DNA from: Ardenticatenaceae bacterium
Lineage (GTDB): Bacteria > Chloroflexota > Anaerolineae > Promineifilales > Promineifilaceae
Direction of reading: 5' to 3'
DNA length: 64,000 nt
Assembly (NCBI GenBank): GCA_020634315.1
Contig: JACKBV010000008.1
Coordinates: forward strand, 75,201-139,200
Part shown: in pieces, positions 42,885 to 52,387 of the stretch
How positions within the stretch are numbered: position 1 is the first letter of the stretch
Layout: each line of letters starts with the position of its first letter
Notes under the pieces: generated by a model
Told to the model about the DNA's origin: nothing
Seen by the model: only the letters and a program-made list of their open reading frames with translations
The model's database searches: none
Made by a program: the position numbers and the translations under genes

Positions 42885-44897
42885 ATGTCACAACGTCTAC
42901 GATTTCACGCAAGTCAGTTTATCACACTGGGTTTAATCTGGCTGACGCTGCTCATTTATTTCCCACCTTATTTTCGCGGATTTGTGGGCGATGATTATGT
43001 GCAGTTGGATTATATTTTGCGCTTTGTGCAACGGCCGTTAACCGCCATCCAACTCTTCAACCCATTCACCCTCACCTGGTACTATCGCCCCCTACAAAAT
43101 CTCTGGTTCCTGGCTAATCGGCTCACCTTTGGCTACGAACCCTTTGGCTACTATTGGCTCGGACTGCTGCTGCACGCCCTGGTAATTGCCATGGTCTATC
43201 GCGTCGCGCGGCAGTTGGGGATACGGCCGTATTTCGCCCTTGCCGCCGCCGCCCTGTTTGCCGTTCACAAACATTACGTCGATGTCGTCGCCTGGATTAG
43301 CGCCATCGCCATCGTCATGGCGGGCCTGTTCACCCTGGTCACATTCAGCGCCTACTTACGCTACTTGCAAACACGGCAAAATCGCTGGCTGTTTTTCACC
43401 TTCATCGCCTTTCTCTTCACCCTACTCAGCCACGAAGAAGCCATCTTACTGCCGCCACTTCTCCTCCTTTGGCGCTTGCTCGATCAGCCGCAAAAAGCAC
43501 GGAAGAAAAAGGGGCAAAACGCCGCACTCGCGACAATCAGTTCCTTCATGCAGCAGTTGACACGCCAGGAATGGGCCACCTTTGCCCTCATGCTGCTGCT
43601 GATCGCCCTCTTTGTTGGCGTGCAGTTCAGCCGTCCCAACCTCACCATTTCGCTCACGGACACACCCGCCAGCGCCTGGTGGCAAAATCTGTCACCTGCA
43701 CAAATCGCCCTTTTCACGGCCGAATCCAGCGCCAAATTCATCCCCATTCCTGAAATTCAATCCTTTTTGGTGCGCTACAACTACGCCGTATCCTTCCTCA
43801 CCATTATTTTGCTCGCCTACTGGTTTTGGCGCGGCGAACGCATCGCCCGTCTCGGCATTGCCTGGGCACTGCTGCATCTGGCATTCATTTACTGGGCACT
43901 CTGGACACAAAAACCGGAACTATACGCCGGCCGCCACATCTACAACGCCTGGATTGGCCTGACACTGGGCATCGCCGCCACCCTGTCCACAGAAACCGGA
44001 AAAATGAAGAGAGAAGAAAGAAGAGAGAAAAAGCGCTCCCCCCTCCTCCCCTCCTCCTCCCTCTCTCTCCTCTCCTCTCCTCCTCCTCCTCCCCTTCTCC
44101 TCATCGCCATTCTCATTTCTGGCACAATTGGCACGCGCCAGATACAGGCGGGCTGGCTGGCAAAAACAGAGGAAGATGCCAGCGCACGCACGCAGTTACA
44201 AGCCATGCTGCCAACCATTGATGATGAAACGCATATCTTCGCGTATCGTTTTCCCATCACGCCCAATTTTTTGCGCTCAGTGATGCAGGTTTGGTACGGA
44301 CGCGACACAGCCTTGCGGCAGCCGTTTGGGCCATTGTCCCGTTTGCAAGATCATGGCGAGGCGACAAGCCGCTATTATGTGCTCGATTGGGATGAAAACG
44401 GCCGTCTCCACAACCTGACGCCCGAATTCCAACAAGACGAACACGCCACCTTGCTTTGGGCGGAGGAACCCACTGTCACCGTTGTCTACGATAACGGCGA
44501 CAAAATCCGCGACGGTGTGCAGGAGCAAACGTTAACGCCGCTCGGCTCCGCTGCCGACCGCCGCCTGGGGATTAAGATTTTGCCGATTGGGGAAAACACC
44601 TGGGTTTCGCTGGCTTATGCGCTGACTGTACCGGAAGATGGCGCTTTGGAAACGGCCGTTCTGCCTCTCCCCGACGCCGATGACGAAACGGGACTTGTCC
44701 GTTTTCGCGTGCGCGTAACAGCCGCAGACACAAGTGAAGTGGTGTGGGAAACGGCCGTATCCGCCGCCACAACCACCTGGCAAGACACACACATCCCCCT
44801 CACCGCCTACGCCAACCGCCCCGTCATCCTCCGCCTCGAAATTTCCGGCAGCGCCCCAGGCGCCTGGGCCAACCCACGCCTCGTCACAGACAACTAA
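42885..44897 (+). CDS. GT-C-like polytopic membrane protein
   Basis: 670 residues with about ten membrane segments in the first 450 and a soluble C-terminal domain of about 200 beta-rich residues. Early sequence FVGDDYVQLDYILRFVQRPL and YYRPLQNLWFLANRL resembles GT-C glycosyltransferase-like proteins, where an Asp pair in the first external loop (here GDDY) is catalytic. Between helices near residue 375-405 sits a low-complexity insert (KREERREKK, then SSSLSLLSSPPPPPLLL) encoded by a purine run followed by a pyrimidine run at 44006-44106. A sugar-transfer role to a lipid-linked acceptor is an inference. Confidence 0.7.
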   Translation: MSQRLRFHASQFITLGLIWLTLLIYFPPYFRGFVGDDYVQLDYILRFVQRPLTAIQLFNPFTLTWYYRPLQNLWFLANRLTFGYEPFGYYWLGLLLHALVIAMVYRVARQLGIRPYFALAAAALFAVHKHYVDVVAWISAIAIVMAGLFTLVTFSAYLRYLQTRQNRWLFFTFIAFLFTLLSHEEAILLPPLLLLWRLLDQPQKARKKKGQNAALATISSFMQQLTRQEWATFALMLLLIALFVGVQFSRPNLTISLTDTPASAWWQNLSPAQIALFTAESSAKFIPIPEIQSFLVRYNYAVSFLTIILLAYWFWRGERIARLGIAWALLHLAFIYWALWTQKPELYAGRHIYNAWIGLTLGIAATLSTETGKMKREERREKKRSPLLPSSSLSLLSSPPPPPLLLIAILISGTIGTRQIQAGWLAKTEEDASARTQLQAMLPTIDDETHIFAYRFPITPNFLRSVMQVWYGRDTALRQPFGPLSRLQDHGEATSRYYVLDWDENGRLHNLTPEFQQDEHATLLWAEEPTVTVVYDNGDKIRDGVQEQTLTPLGSAADRRLGIKILPIGENTWVSLAYALTVPEDGALETAVLPLPDADDETGLVRFRVRVTAADTSEVVWETAVSAATTTWQDTHIPLTAYANRPVILRLEISGSAPGAWANPRLVTDN

Positions 44898-44921
44898 CCA
44901 GCCACATCCCACCTACCACCC

Positions 44922-44985
44922 ACCGCTCACCGCTCACCGCTCACCGCTCACCGATTACCGACTACCGACTACCGCTCACCGATCA
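44922..44985. repeat. Short tandem repeat of 7-nt CTCACCG-type units
   Basis: CACCGCTCACCG-type units repeat about eight times with variants (CTCACCG, ATTACCG, ACTACCG). It lies at the convergent ends of the GT-C-like and dikinase-like genes and forms the last codons of the latter. Confidence 0.7.
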
Positions 44986-47719
44986 CCGTAATCACCCCCG
45001 TCGAACCATCGACGCGAATAAGCTGCCCCGTCTGCAAGCGCTGCGTCGCCTGATTCACCCCGACAACGGCCGGAATGCCATATTCCCGCGCCACAACAGA
45101 GCCATGCGTCATCATCCCGCCGACCTCCATCACCAGGCCGCCAGCCGCCAGGAACAGTGGTGTCCAGGCCGGATCGGTACCGGGACAGACAAGGATTTCG
45201 CCAGGGGCAAGCTGCGTACTGTGCGGGTCTAGCACCACATGCACCCGTCCCTCCGCCACACCGGGCGAGACCGGGCTGCCCACCAAATCACCTTCACCCG
45301 CCCCCATCAAACCTTCGTAAAACGCGTGCCCATCGCTGAGCAGCAGCCGGGGAATCTGGCGGCGCTTTTGCTCGCGAGCGTAGGCGGCGCGACGAGAGGG
45401 GACGGGAGCGAGGAGTGAGGAGAGAGGAGAGAGGAGAGCGGGATCATTGGCAATTTTTGATAGATCAGAAGTTGTTGATAGTTTTTCTAATTGCAGGGCC
45501 AACTGCTTGAGTTCAGAGAAATGAAGGTAGAAGAGGTCATCTGGCTGTGCCAGGATGCCGACGGCAGCCAGTTCGCCGCCGCTGGTGAGCAGTCCGGCGC
45601 GAATCATGCCAAGGGCGCGAATCATGAAAAATTTGGGGGATTCACGCACACCGGCCAGCGCACGCATACGGGAAACGGCCGTTTTCGCCACCACCGCCTT
45701 CAACCAGCCACGACGCGTCCGCCGCAATGCCTTGAGCAAGGGGCGCACAGCCGCTTCCGCTTCCGCCGCCCCTTTGGCAAACAACACATCCGGGGCTTGT
45801 GTCACAGGGATTTGCAGGTAACTTTGCAAATTTTGCATCACGGGCGTCGGGTCTTCGCGCCAGCGCCGCCGCCCCATGTCAATCTCACCAATGCCACGCA
45901 TGCCGTATTGATCGAGAAAATCGGCAACGGCCGTTTGTGCGGCCACCGGTAATGCGCCTTGCAAATAAGACGCGGCCAGTTCGGCGGCGGTGTGTGCAGC
46001 AAAGACAGCCGCCGCTTCGCTATCGTTGCGAATAGCCAGCGCCGTGCGCCACAAGGTCAGGTCCATCTCCGTTGTCACATTATGCGGCATACCGCGCAGC
46101 AGCAGCAGTGGATCGGGGCTGCCAGGAGGCAGTCGCTTGCTCATCTGAATCAACAGATTCATCGAGGCCATGCCGCCAGCCATCAACGGCAAAAAGTGCG
46201 GCAGCAAAATAGCGAACCCCTCATACATCATATCTTCAAAAAGGGTGACACGCTGCGCCAACGTTGTCGCCCGCCGATTGCGCTCGGCAAAATCAACGAC
46301 ACGCTCTTCAAGCCAGCGCTGCCACTGTTGGCGATACACATCGGGGCGGCGCATCGCGCCCACGAGATGCCCAATCACCGGCAAAAAGAAACGGCCGATC
46401 CGCCGCATCGTACTCACTTTGAACCAACCTGCTGACGACAGCAAGCGAGGATCGTGCCATAACCCGTCAATGGCATTGGCAACGGCCGGATCAATAAAAC
46501 GCATCCCACCGCGCAGCAGCTTCCGCCCAACGGGATGGCGCATCACCGTCGTAAAATCAACCCAGAGGCGCTCCCCGGCAACACGCAAAACTTGCTGATT
46601 TGCCAGGGTACGCGGCATCTGAAACAACTGCGTGGCAGCTCCGGCAAACGCAGCCATAATGGCATCCCGACCCAGGGGTGTCATCGGGTCTAACATGCCC
46701 TGCACAGAGGCGAAGGAGAACATGAGATGCAGCGTATCGTCAGCAGGCAGAGGCGGCAGCGGAAACAGCGAAGTGATGGGGCGTGATTGCAAAAGATATA
46801 AACGGCCGTTTGCCCAGCCCCACTCAATATCCTGCGGGAAGCCAAACAAGTCCTGCACGCGCTGCCCCTGCTGGATCAATTCCCAAATAATGGCGTCAGA
46901 AATCGCTTGCTGCGCCGCTGCCGCTGCGCTCACGGTCGTCGTCCCGCCGCCTGCCTGCCCATGAATTGCCAGCGCCTTGGCTCCCAACTTTTTGCTGACA
47001 ATGCGGCTGGCGCTAACGTCAAATACGTATTGATCCGGCTCAACCTGACCGGAAACAAGCGCCTCGCCCAAACCAAAAATGGCGTCGATGACCATTTCCG
47101 ACCGTTTGCCATTGAGCGGATTGGCGGTGAACAAGACGCCAGACGCTTCGCTGGGAACCATGCACTGCACAACGACGGCCAGCGACACATCCTCATGGGC
47201 AATGCCGTTGCGGGCGCGGTAGCCAATGGCGCGTGCCGTCCACAAGCTGCTCCAACAATCGATAACGGCCGTTACCACCCCCTCGTCCCCCATCACATGC
47301 AAAAACGTGTCCTGCTGCCCGGCAAATGACATGTCAGGCAAATCTTCGGCCGTTGCCGAAGAGCGCACCGCCACAGGAATCGGCTCAACCCCATTTTCGG
47401 CCAATGCGCGATAAGCCTTGCTGATGGCGGCACGCAGTTCGGGCGACAGCGTGCCCGCCGCAAAAGCGGCGCGAATCGCTTCCGCAGCCGTTTGCAAGGC
47501 AGCCGGATCATCGGTCGCCAATCCTGACAAGGTTTGTGCCAACAAAGCCGCTAACTGGTTGGCCGTCACAAAATCATTGTATGCCTGCGTTGTGATTAAA
47601 AAACCACCGGGAACCGGCAGTTTGGCCTGCGCCAAACGCGCCAAATTCATGCCTTTGCCGCCAACCAGGGATAATGTCGCTTTTGTTGTATTTAGGGGGA
47701 GAATCCAGGGGTGTGTCAT
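44969..47719 (-). CDS. PEP-utilising enzyme (rifampin phosphotransferase/PEP synthase-like)
   Basis: 916 residues. The N-terminal ATP-grasp (PPDK_N) domain has SLVGGKGMNLARLAQAKLPVPGGFLITT, VAVRSSATAEDLPDMSFAGQ and DIEWGWANGRLYLLQSRPIT. The C-terminal swivelling domain has VGGMMTHGSVVAREYGIPAVVG with the phosphorylated His in THGSVVARE. This order matches rifampin phosphotransferases and other PPS-like enzymes that move phosphate from ATP through His to a substrate; the middle domain is diverged, so the substrate is open. A Ser/Leu-rich simple stretch (LLSPLSSLLAP) lies near residue 765. Confidence 0.85.
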   Translation of the reverse strand: MTHPWILPLNTTKATLSLVGGKGMNLARLAQAKLPVPGGFLITTQAYNDFVTANQLAALLAQTLSGLATDDPAALQTAAEAIRAAFAAGTLSPELRAAISKAYRALAENGVEPIPVAVRSSATAEDLPDMSFAGQQDTFLHVMGDEGVVTAVIDCWSSLWTARAIGYRARNGIAHEDVSLAVVVQCMVPSEASGVLFTANPLNGKRSEMVIDAIFGLGEALVSGQVEPDQYVFDVSASRIVSKKLGAKALAIHGQAGGGTTTVSAAAAAQQAISDAIIWELIQQGQRVQDLFGFPQDIEWGWANGRLYLLQSRPITSLFPLPPLPADDTLHLMFSFASVQGMLDPMTPLGRDAIMAAFAGAATQLFQMPRTLANQQVLRVAGERLWVDFTTVMRHPVGRKLLRGGMRFIDPAVANAIDGLWHDPRLLSSAGWFKVSTMRRIGRFFLPVIGHLVGAMRRPDVYRQQWQRWLEERVVDFAERNRRATTLAQRVTLFEDMMYEGFAILLPHFLPLMAGGMASMNLLIQMSKRLPPGSPDPLLLLRGMPHNVTTEMDLTLWRTALAIRNDSEAAAVFAAHTAAELAASYLQGALPVAAQTAVADFLDQYGMRGIGEIDMGRRRWREDPTPVMQNLQSYLQIPVTQAPDVLFAKGAAEAEAAVRPLLKALRRTRRGWLKAVVAKTAVSRMRALAGVRESPKFFMIRALGMIRAGLLTSGGELAAVGILAQPDDLFYLHFSELKQLALQLEKLSTTSDLSKIANDPALLSPLSSLLAPVPSRRAAYAREQKRRQIPRLLLSDGHAFYEGLMGAGEGDLVGSPVSPGVAEGRVHVVLDPHSTQLAPGEILVCPGTDPAWTPLFLAAGGLVMEVGGMMTHGSVVAREYGIPAVVGVNQATQRLQTGQLIRVDGSTGVITVIGER

Positions 47720-47798
47720 GGGAGCCTCGCTTTAATTGTCGGTAAAACCGCGCACGGATTGCCGACCACAGATCAGTGAAAGGTGATATTATCGGTTC

Positions 47799-48494
47799 AT
47801 GGCAGCAATGGCGCAAGGCAAGAAACGGCCGTTCTTCTTTCACCACCAGTCAGGCTATCGGCGCAACCCCTTTGGCGCGTTGACCGATGCGGAATGGGCA
47901 GATGTGGCGCTGCTGCCGGAAGCGGTAACGGCCGTTCTCGATCAACCCGTTCACATCCAACTGCTCGGCCCGGCAGGCGTTGGCAAAAGCAGCGCCCTGC
48001 TTGCCATCCAACGCGCATGGCAGCAGCACGGACAGCAGGTCGCCTATGAATACATCCCCGAAGGCCAACGACAATTCCACACATCGCTTGTCAACCTGGA
48101 TGCCTTTTGCCTGGATGAAGCGCAGCGATTGGGCTGGCGCTGGCAGCGGCGCTTGTGGCCGGCACAGGGGCATATTCGCCTTGGTCTGGGCAGCCACGCC
48201 GATCTATCGGCGCATTTTGCCCCGAACACGCTCGTCACCATTGACCTGACCCAGCACATCAACGCCGCCCATTGGCAGCAAATAATCGCCAGGCGGCTGG
48301 CCTATTTTGCCCTGCCCGACACACCAGCCGCCACGCTGACGCCAGATGCCATCGAGTTTTTATGGACAACGTTTGCTTGTGATTTACGCGCCGGGGAGTA
48401 TTTTTTGTATGAGGTGTGGCAGGAACTGGAAACGGCCGTTTCGCTAACGGCCGCCGACCTGCAAAAGCAATTGAAAAAAGGGGGGAATGGCTAA
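47799..48494 (+). CDS. P-loop ATPase of AAA type
   Basis: 231 residues. Walker A GPAGVGKSS at 57-65 and a Walker-B-like segment LDAFCLDEAQRL near 105-116. It resembles small AAA ATPases with a bare nucleotide-binding fold (YRRNPFGALTDAEW N-terminus). No partner domain. Function unknown. It starts divergently from the PEP-utilising gene, 80 nt apart. Confidence 0.75.
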   Translation: MAAMAQGKKRPFFFHHQSGYRRNPFGALTDAEWADVALLPEAVTAVLDQPVHIQLLGPAGVGKSSALLAIQRAWQQHGQQVAYEYIPEGQRQFHTSLVNLDAFCLDEAQRLGWRWQRRLWPAQGHIRLGLGSHADLSAHFAPNTLVTIDLTQHINAAHWQQIIARRLAYFALPDTPAATLTPDAIEFLWTTFACDLRAGEYFLYEVWQELETAVSLTAADLQKQLKKGGNG

Positions 48495-48496
48495 AT

Positions 48497-48910
48497 CTAA
48501 CTCAAGCCAAATGTCTGTTCGGGAAACGGCCGTAAAACAAACCCCGTCACTTGCGTTGGGTCCTTTGCCCAAGACACGTCAATTCGCGCCAGCACATCCC
48601 ACACCACGCTCACATAATGCCCCTGAAAGCTCCAGGGGTCGCGCGGCAAGGTAAACGAAAACTCGAAAACGCGCGGCATCCCGCCAGTTAGCGTGCCTTG
48701 AAACAGGTCAAGCTCTTCCACGTTGGCATCATAACGCGTGCCACGCCCCTCTGTGTGCCAGCCCAAACGCACATAAACATGCTGACAGCGCACATCCTGA
48801 TCCGGCACAATAGTCAGCACCCCTTGCAGCGTTTCTCCTGGCTGGTATTGTCGCCAATCGAAACGATCCTGGCCGCCTTGCAGCGTTAATTGCATGTCTG
48901 CTTTTGCCAT
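48497..48910 (-). CDS. Arrestin-fold-like small protein
   Basis: 137 residues, all beta by appearance, no signal or membrane segment. The pattern QPGETLQGVLTIVPDQDVRCQHVYVRLGWHTEGRG followed by FEFSFTLPRDPWSFQGHYVSVVWDVLARIDV resembles arrestin_N/Spo0M-like domains. Its ATG is 1 nt after the stop of the preceding larger gene, so translation is coupled. Function unknown; the likely partner is that neighbour. Confidence 0.65.
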   Translation of the reverse strand: MAKADMQLTLQGGQDRFDWRQYQPGETLQGVLTIVPDQDVRCQHVYVRLGWHTEGRGTRYDANVEELDLFQGTLTGGMPRVFEFSFTLPRDPWSFQGHYVSVVWDVLARIDVSWAKDPTQVTGFVLRPFPEQTFGLS

Positions 48911-48911
48911 G

Positions 48912-49520
48912 TCAGGGTACCAACTCCGGCCGTACCGTTAGCTCGATTTGCTCAACGAAATCAGGCAAACGGGGTACGCTCATGCGCAAACGAACAAACC
49001 ATTCCAGTTTGTTACGCCGCACGGACAACGAATGCATTCCATCAGCGGGAATTTGCAGCGAATAGGATTTGCTAATCAAGTTGCCGGGCTGGAAATGGCG
49101 CCCTGGCTCTTGGAACTCGGCGATGACCTCTTCATGGGTCACTGTGCGTGTGTCGGTGCCGCGTTGGTAAACGGCCGTTTCCTTAAAAACAAGCTGCACC
49201 ACAATTTCATCCACTCGCACCGCCTGCGGAAACGTATGCACATAACTCAAAGAAAACGGCTCACCCACACACAACAAGCGGCTAGAAACCGTAATTTCAG
49301 GTTTGCCAACACGCGCACGCGTGTACAGCGTTAACACCGAATAACCGGTTATCACCACCCCAATCAACATGAATCCGCCGCTCAAAACGACAGAAACCAC
49401 GCTCCCCTGCGACAGGCTGATAACAAAAAATATTGCAGACATCGCTGTCCAAAAGAGGCCAAAGAAAATCAGACAGCCGGGGCCACTGGTAGGAGTAAAT
49501 TGCAACGGCCGTTTAGTCAC
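48912..49520 (-). CDS. Membrane protein with arrestin-like domain
   Basis: 202 residues. Two hydrophobic segments at about 15-35 and 42-64 precede a beta-rich domain starting near 75 (GEPFSLSYVHTFPQAVRVDEIVVQLVFKET) that resembles the following small protein: both read GE-x-hydrophobic, then a long hairpin and a WFVRLRM or VVWDVLARID edge strand. It is inferred to be a membrane partner of the soluble arrestin-like protein. It lies 5 nt after the deacetylase-like gene in one operon. Confidence 0.65.
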   Translation of the reverse strand: MTKRPLQFTPTSGPGCLIFFGLFWTAMSAIFFVISLSQGSVVSVVLSGGFMLIGVVITGYSVLTLYTRARVGKPEITVSSRLLCVGEPFSLSYVHTFPQAVRVDEIVVQLVFKETAVYQRGTDTRTVTHEEVIAEFQEPGRHFQPGNLISKSYSLQIPADGMHSLSVRRNKLEWFVRLRMSVPRLPDFVEQIELTVRPELVP

Positions 49521-49525
49521 AATGT

Positions 49526-50563
49526 TTACCTGCCCAATAAACCTTGGAAAAAGGCAACCGCACTTTCGCCCAACACATCTAAGCGGTAGCCGCCTTCCTG
49601 CACAACGACAACAGGCAAATCCAATTCCCGCAGCATTGCCCCAATTGCGGCCAGCGACGAAGTAACCAGGCGGAATCCACCATCCGGGTCCCCTTCAACA
49701 ACATCAAGACCCAGCGAAACCATGACAACATCTGGCACAAACAAACGCACTTTGGTCAACGCCTGCTCTAACGTGCGCAAATATTGCGCTTCCTGCGTGC
49801 CACGCGGCAATGGAAAATTGAAATTGTGATTTTGGCCTGCCCCTTCGCCATATTCATCGGCATACCCCCAATAATATGGATATTCATTAAAGGGATCGGC
49901 GTGCAACGAGCAGAACAACACATCGGAACGGTTATAGAAAATGGACTGCGTGCCATTTCCATGATGGTAATCAATGTCCACAATGGCGACGCGCTGTCCC
50001 TGCTGCACCAGCCAGTTGGCAGCAATCGCCGCATTGTTCAGGTAGCAGTACCCGCCAAACAAACTGACTGACGCATGATGTCCTGGTGGGCGACACAAAG
50101 CATAGGCAATTCTGTCACTGCCCGCCAGCACCAACGCTGCCGCACTAATCGCTGTCTGCGCACTCCAATAAGCGACGCTCCAGGTATGCTCTAGAATCGG
50201 GGCATATGTATCAAACGCATAGTAGCCCAACAAACCCAGGACAGAGCGCGGCACATGTTTGGAATAGGTACGCACACTAAATGTATCGGGGACATACGGA
50301 GGATTCAGCGTTGTTTCACGCAGCAAGCGATAGCCGCTTTGCAGCAAATTCAACATGCCATAGTCGTGAATCTCGCCAATCGGCTCAATGCCAAAATCGC
50401 CAGGGGAAATGATGGGGCCTAGTTGTGCCGCGCGGACGGCATCCCGAATAATTTTGACGCGTTCAGGTAGTTCCAGGTAAGAATATCTTCCTCCTGTACT
50501 GGCATATTGGCTAAATTGGGCGGGGTTATGACGCTCATGATCCGCGTAGTAGAAGGTATGCAT
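49526..50563 (-). CDS. Histone-deacetylase-family metallohydrolase
   Basis: 345 residues, full family length. Active-site elements: CRPPGHHAS (tandem His), VAIVDIDYHHGNGTQSIFY (Asp and His zinc ligands) and VVMVSLGLDVVEGDPDGGF (third ligand Asp), with a Gly-rich QEGGYRLD near the end. Bacterial members deacetylate acetylpolyamines, acetoin-linked or acetyl-lysine substrates; substrate here unknown. It leads an operon with two arrestin-like genes and is preceded by a 19-bp dyad. Confidence 0.93.
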   Translation of the reverse strand: MHTFYYADHERHNPAQFSQYASTGGRYSYLELPERVKIIRDAVRAAQLGPIISPGDFGIEPIGEIHDYGMLNLLQSGYRLLRETTLNPPYVPDTFSVRTYSKHVPRSVLGLLGYYAFDTYAPILEHTWSVAYWSAQTAISAAALVLAGSDRIAYALCRPPGHHASVSLFGGYCYLNNAAIAANWLVQQGQRVAIVDIDYHHGNGTQSIFYNRSDVLFCSLHADPFNEYPYYWGYADEYGEGAGQNHNFNFPLPRGTQEAQYLRTLEQALTKVRLFVPDVVMVSLGLDVVEGDPDGGFRLVTSSLAAIGAMLRELDLPVVVVQEGGYRLDVLGESAVAFFQGLLGR

Positions 50564-50592
50564 GCAAGACCTCGCAGGTCGTTACTGGCAGT

Positions 50593-50611
50593 TTACCAAC
50601 AATGTTGGTAA
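50593..50611. promoter_or_regulatory. 19-bp perfect dyad, probable operator
   Basis: TTACCAACA and TGTTGGTAA are 9-bp perfect inverted repeats around a single A, 30-48 nt upstream of the deacetylase-like start codon. The size and symmetry fit a dimeric repressor site. No regulator gene was found nearby. Confidence 0.5.
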
Positions 50612-50705
50612 TCACACCTGTTTTTTATCTACTAAAACATAATTAAACCCTGAATTTGCCGATTAGCCAAATCGGATTCTTATGCGAATTCAACCAGCAA
50701 GCTGG

Positions 50706-51125
50706 CTACCAATTTTGCAGATAAGTTAGCACGCGCTCGCGAATATCGTCGCGTACCTGGCGGAAAACGGCCGTTTTCTCTTCCTCTGTGCCCACAGCCT
50801 TGGCCGGATCGGGGAAACTGATATGCACCACACGCCCTTGCCCCAGCCACAAGGGGCAGTTCTCGGCAGCATCATCGCACACCGTGACCACCAGATCGAA
50901 CTGCTGCCCGCGAAAAGAAACGGCCGTTTTCGAGGTATGCTGCGAAATATCAACACCCAATTCTGCCAGCACACGAATCGCCAAAGGGTGAACATACCCG
51001 GCGGGAACCGTCCCGGCAGACACGGCATCCCATTGCTCGCCCAGGTAATGATTGGTCAACCCCTCCGCCATATGGCTGCGACAAGAGTTGCCGGTACACA
51101 AAAACAAAACTCGCTTTTTCATCAT
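50706..51125 (-). CDS. arsC: Arsenate reductase, thioredoxin-coupled ArsC (LMW-PTP fold)
   Basis: 139 residues. The phosphate loop is LCTGNSCRSHMAEG (CX5R), and a second Cys pair is in VTVCDDAAENCPLW, the triple-Cys layout of the thioredoxin-linked ArsC family. It reduces arsenate to arsenite, with a phosphate-like binding loop. No arsenite pump (ArsB/Acr3) or ArsR is seen here. It lies near the phosphate-uptake operons, through which arsenate would enter, though they are separated by a TolB-like gene. Confidence 0.93.
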   Translation of the reverse strand: MMKKRVLFLCTGNSCRSHMAEGLTNHYLGEQWDAVSAGTVPAGYVHPLAIRVLAELGVDISQHTSKTAVSFRGQQFDLVVTVCDDAAENCPLWLGQGRVVHISFPDPAKAVGTEEEKTAVFRQVRDDIRERVLTYLQNW

Positions 51126-51166
51126 CTACTCCCGCAAAAATTTGTTCCCAACCACGTCAAGATCAG

Positions 51167-52306
51167 CTATGGCAACCAAACAGGCAAAAAACCAGCGGAG
51201 ACAACTTCCGTTTGCTGCCCGGTGGCGATTTCCAGCAGCCAGATACTGGGCTGCGCATCCGGCATGGTCGTGTCATAGCGCTGATAGAGAAGGAAACGGC
51301 CGTTTTGCGACCACGCCGGTGGGCCAAAGTGTATCGTCAACGCATCAGTCAGGGCATGAGCTTCGCTGCCATCGGCACGCATCAACCACAACTGCCGCCC
51401 CACATCGGTGCGTGCCGGCCGTCGCCCAAAAGCAATCCACTGCCCATCCGGCGACCAGGCAGGCGTCGCATCATCCACAATTGCCGTTTCACTCAACTGC
51501 GTGCGTGCTTCCGTCTCTGTATCGACAACAAACAAGTGAATGCCCAAGTTCGTATGCCGATGCTCTCCCTCAGCATGCTCATCCGCACTGACAGGCCAAT
51601 CCACCAACCCCAAATCATTCATCAAGAAAAGCGGTTGTGTTGGATGCCACACCGCGGCCGAACCCACCTGGTTTTGCACCAGGAAGTGACGGCCGTCCAC
51701 AAAGTTATACAGCTCCATACTGCCCGTTTCTGGCGCAAAAAAGCTCACCCACTGCCCGTCAGGTGACAAACTCGCCCCGGAGCCAATTGCATGATCATCC
51801 ACCAATACCGGATACGTTTCCCCGCCATCCGCGTCCAACCACCAGATATGTGGCGCATCTGGCAAACCGCCATCTGCGGGCAGCAACCGCCGCTCGTAAA
51901 TGAGCCGCTCGTTATCCGCCGCCCAGGTCGGGTTCAGGCAAGTAAATTCGGCACAGGCCAGCAGCAGCTGCGGGCGACGGCCGTTTCCGTCCATCACCCA
52001 AATCTCGCTGCCTGCTTCGCCACCATCGGGCGCAATAGTGCGGTAAGCGATGCGCGACCCGTCCGGTGACAGCGCAAAGTTGGCGATACCGGAAGCTGCA
52101 TCTGTGAGGGGGGTAACGGCCGTTCCCGTCATATCCGTCCGAAACAACTGAATCACCCCCGCTTCATCCCAGCCCAAGTACAAAATCTGTGGAACATCTG
52201 ACACGCCCAAGCTCTGCCAATACCACCAACTAAGCAAAAGCGCCAGCCCGATAAAAATTAGCAGGCTGGCGCGTCGAAATTGAAAAAGCTTACGAATCAC
52301 TACCAT
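51167..52306 (-). CDS. Membrane-anchored TolB/PD40-type beta-propeller protein
   Basis: 379 residues. A short N-terminal arm and one membrane segment (SLLIFIGLALLLSWWYW) are followed by a propeller of about six PD40 blades, each with SPDGxWIAF-like motifs (LSPDGSRIAYRT, LSPDGQWVSFFA, WSPDGQWIAFGRR, WSQNGRFLLYQ). It is predicted to lie outside the membrane. Function unknown. The same fold is the sensor of the island kinase at 10-12 kb. It is 40 nt after the arsC gene's upstream end, same strand. Confidence 0.8.
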   Translation of the reverse strand: MVVIRKLFQFRRASLLIFIGLALLLSWWYWQSLGVSDVPQILYLGWDEAGVIQLFRTDMTGTAVTPLTDAASGIANFALSPDGSRIAYRTIAPDGGEAGSEIWVMDGNGRRPQLLLACAEFTCLNPTWAADNERLIYERRLLPADGGLPDAPHIWWLDADGGETYPVLVDDHAIGSGASLSPDGQWVSFFAPETGSMELYNFVDGRHFLVQNQVGSAAVWHPTQPLFLMNDLGLVDWPVSADEHAEGEHRHTNLGIHLFVVDTETEARTQLSETAIVDDATPAWSPDGQWIAFGRRPARTDVGRQLWLMRADGSEAHALTDALTIHFGPPAWSQNGRFLLYQRYDTTMPDAQPSIWLLEIATGQQTEVVSAGFLPVWLP

Positions 52307-52387
52307 AAACCGGATGATACAATACTGTTGATTATCACCCCATCTTTCTCATCAAGAGCAAACAGTGACCCGCAACCCGGCGGCAAC

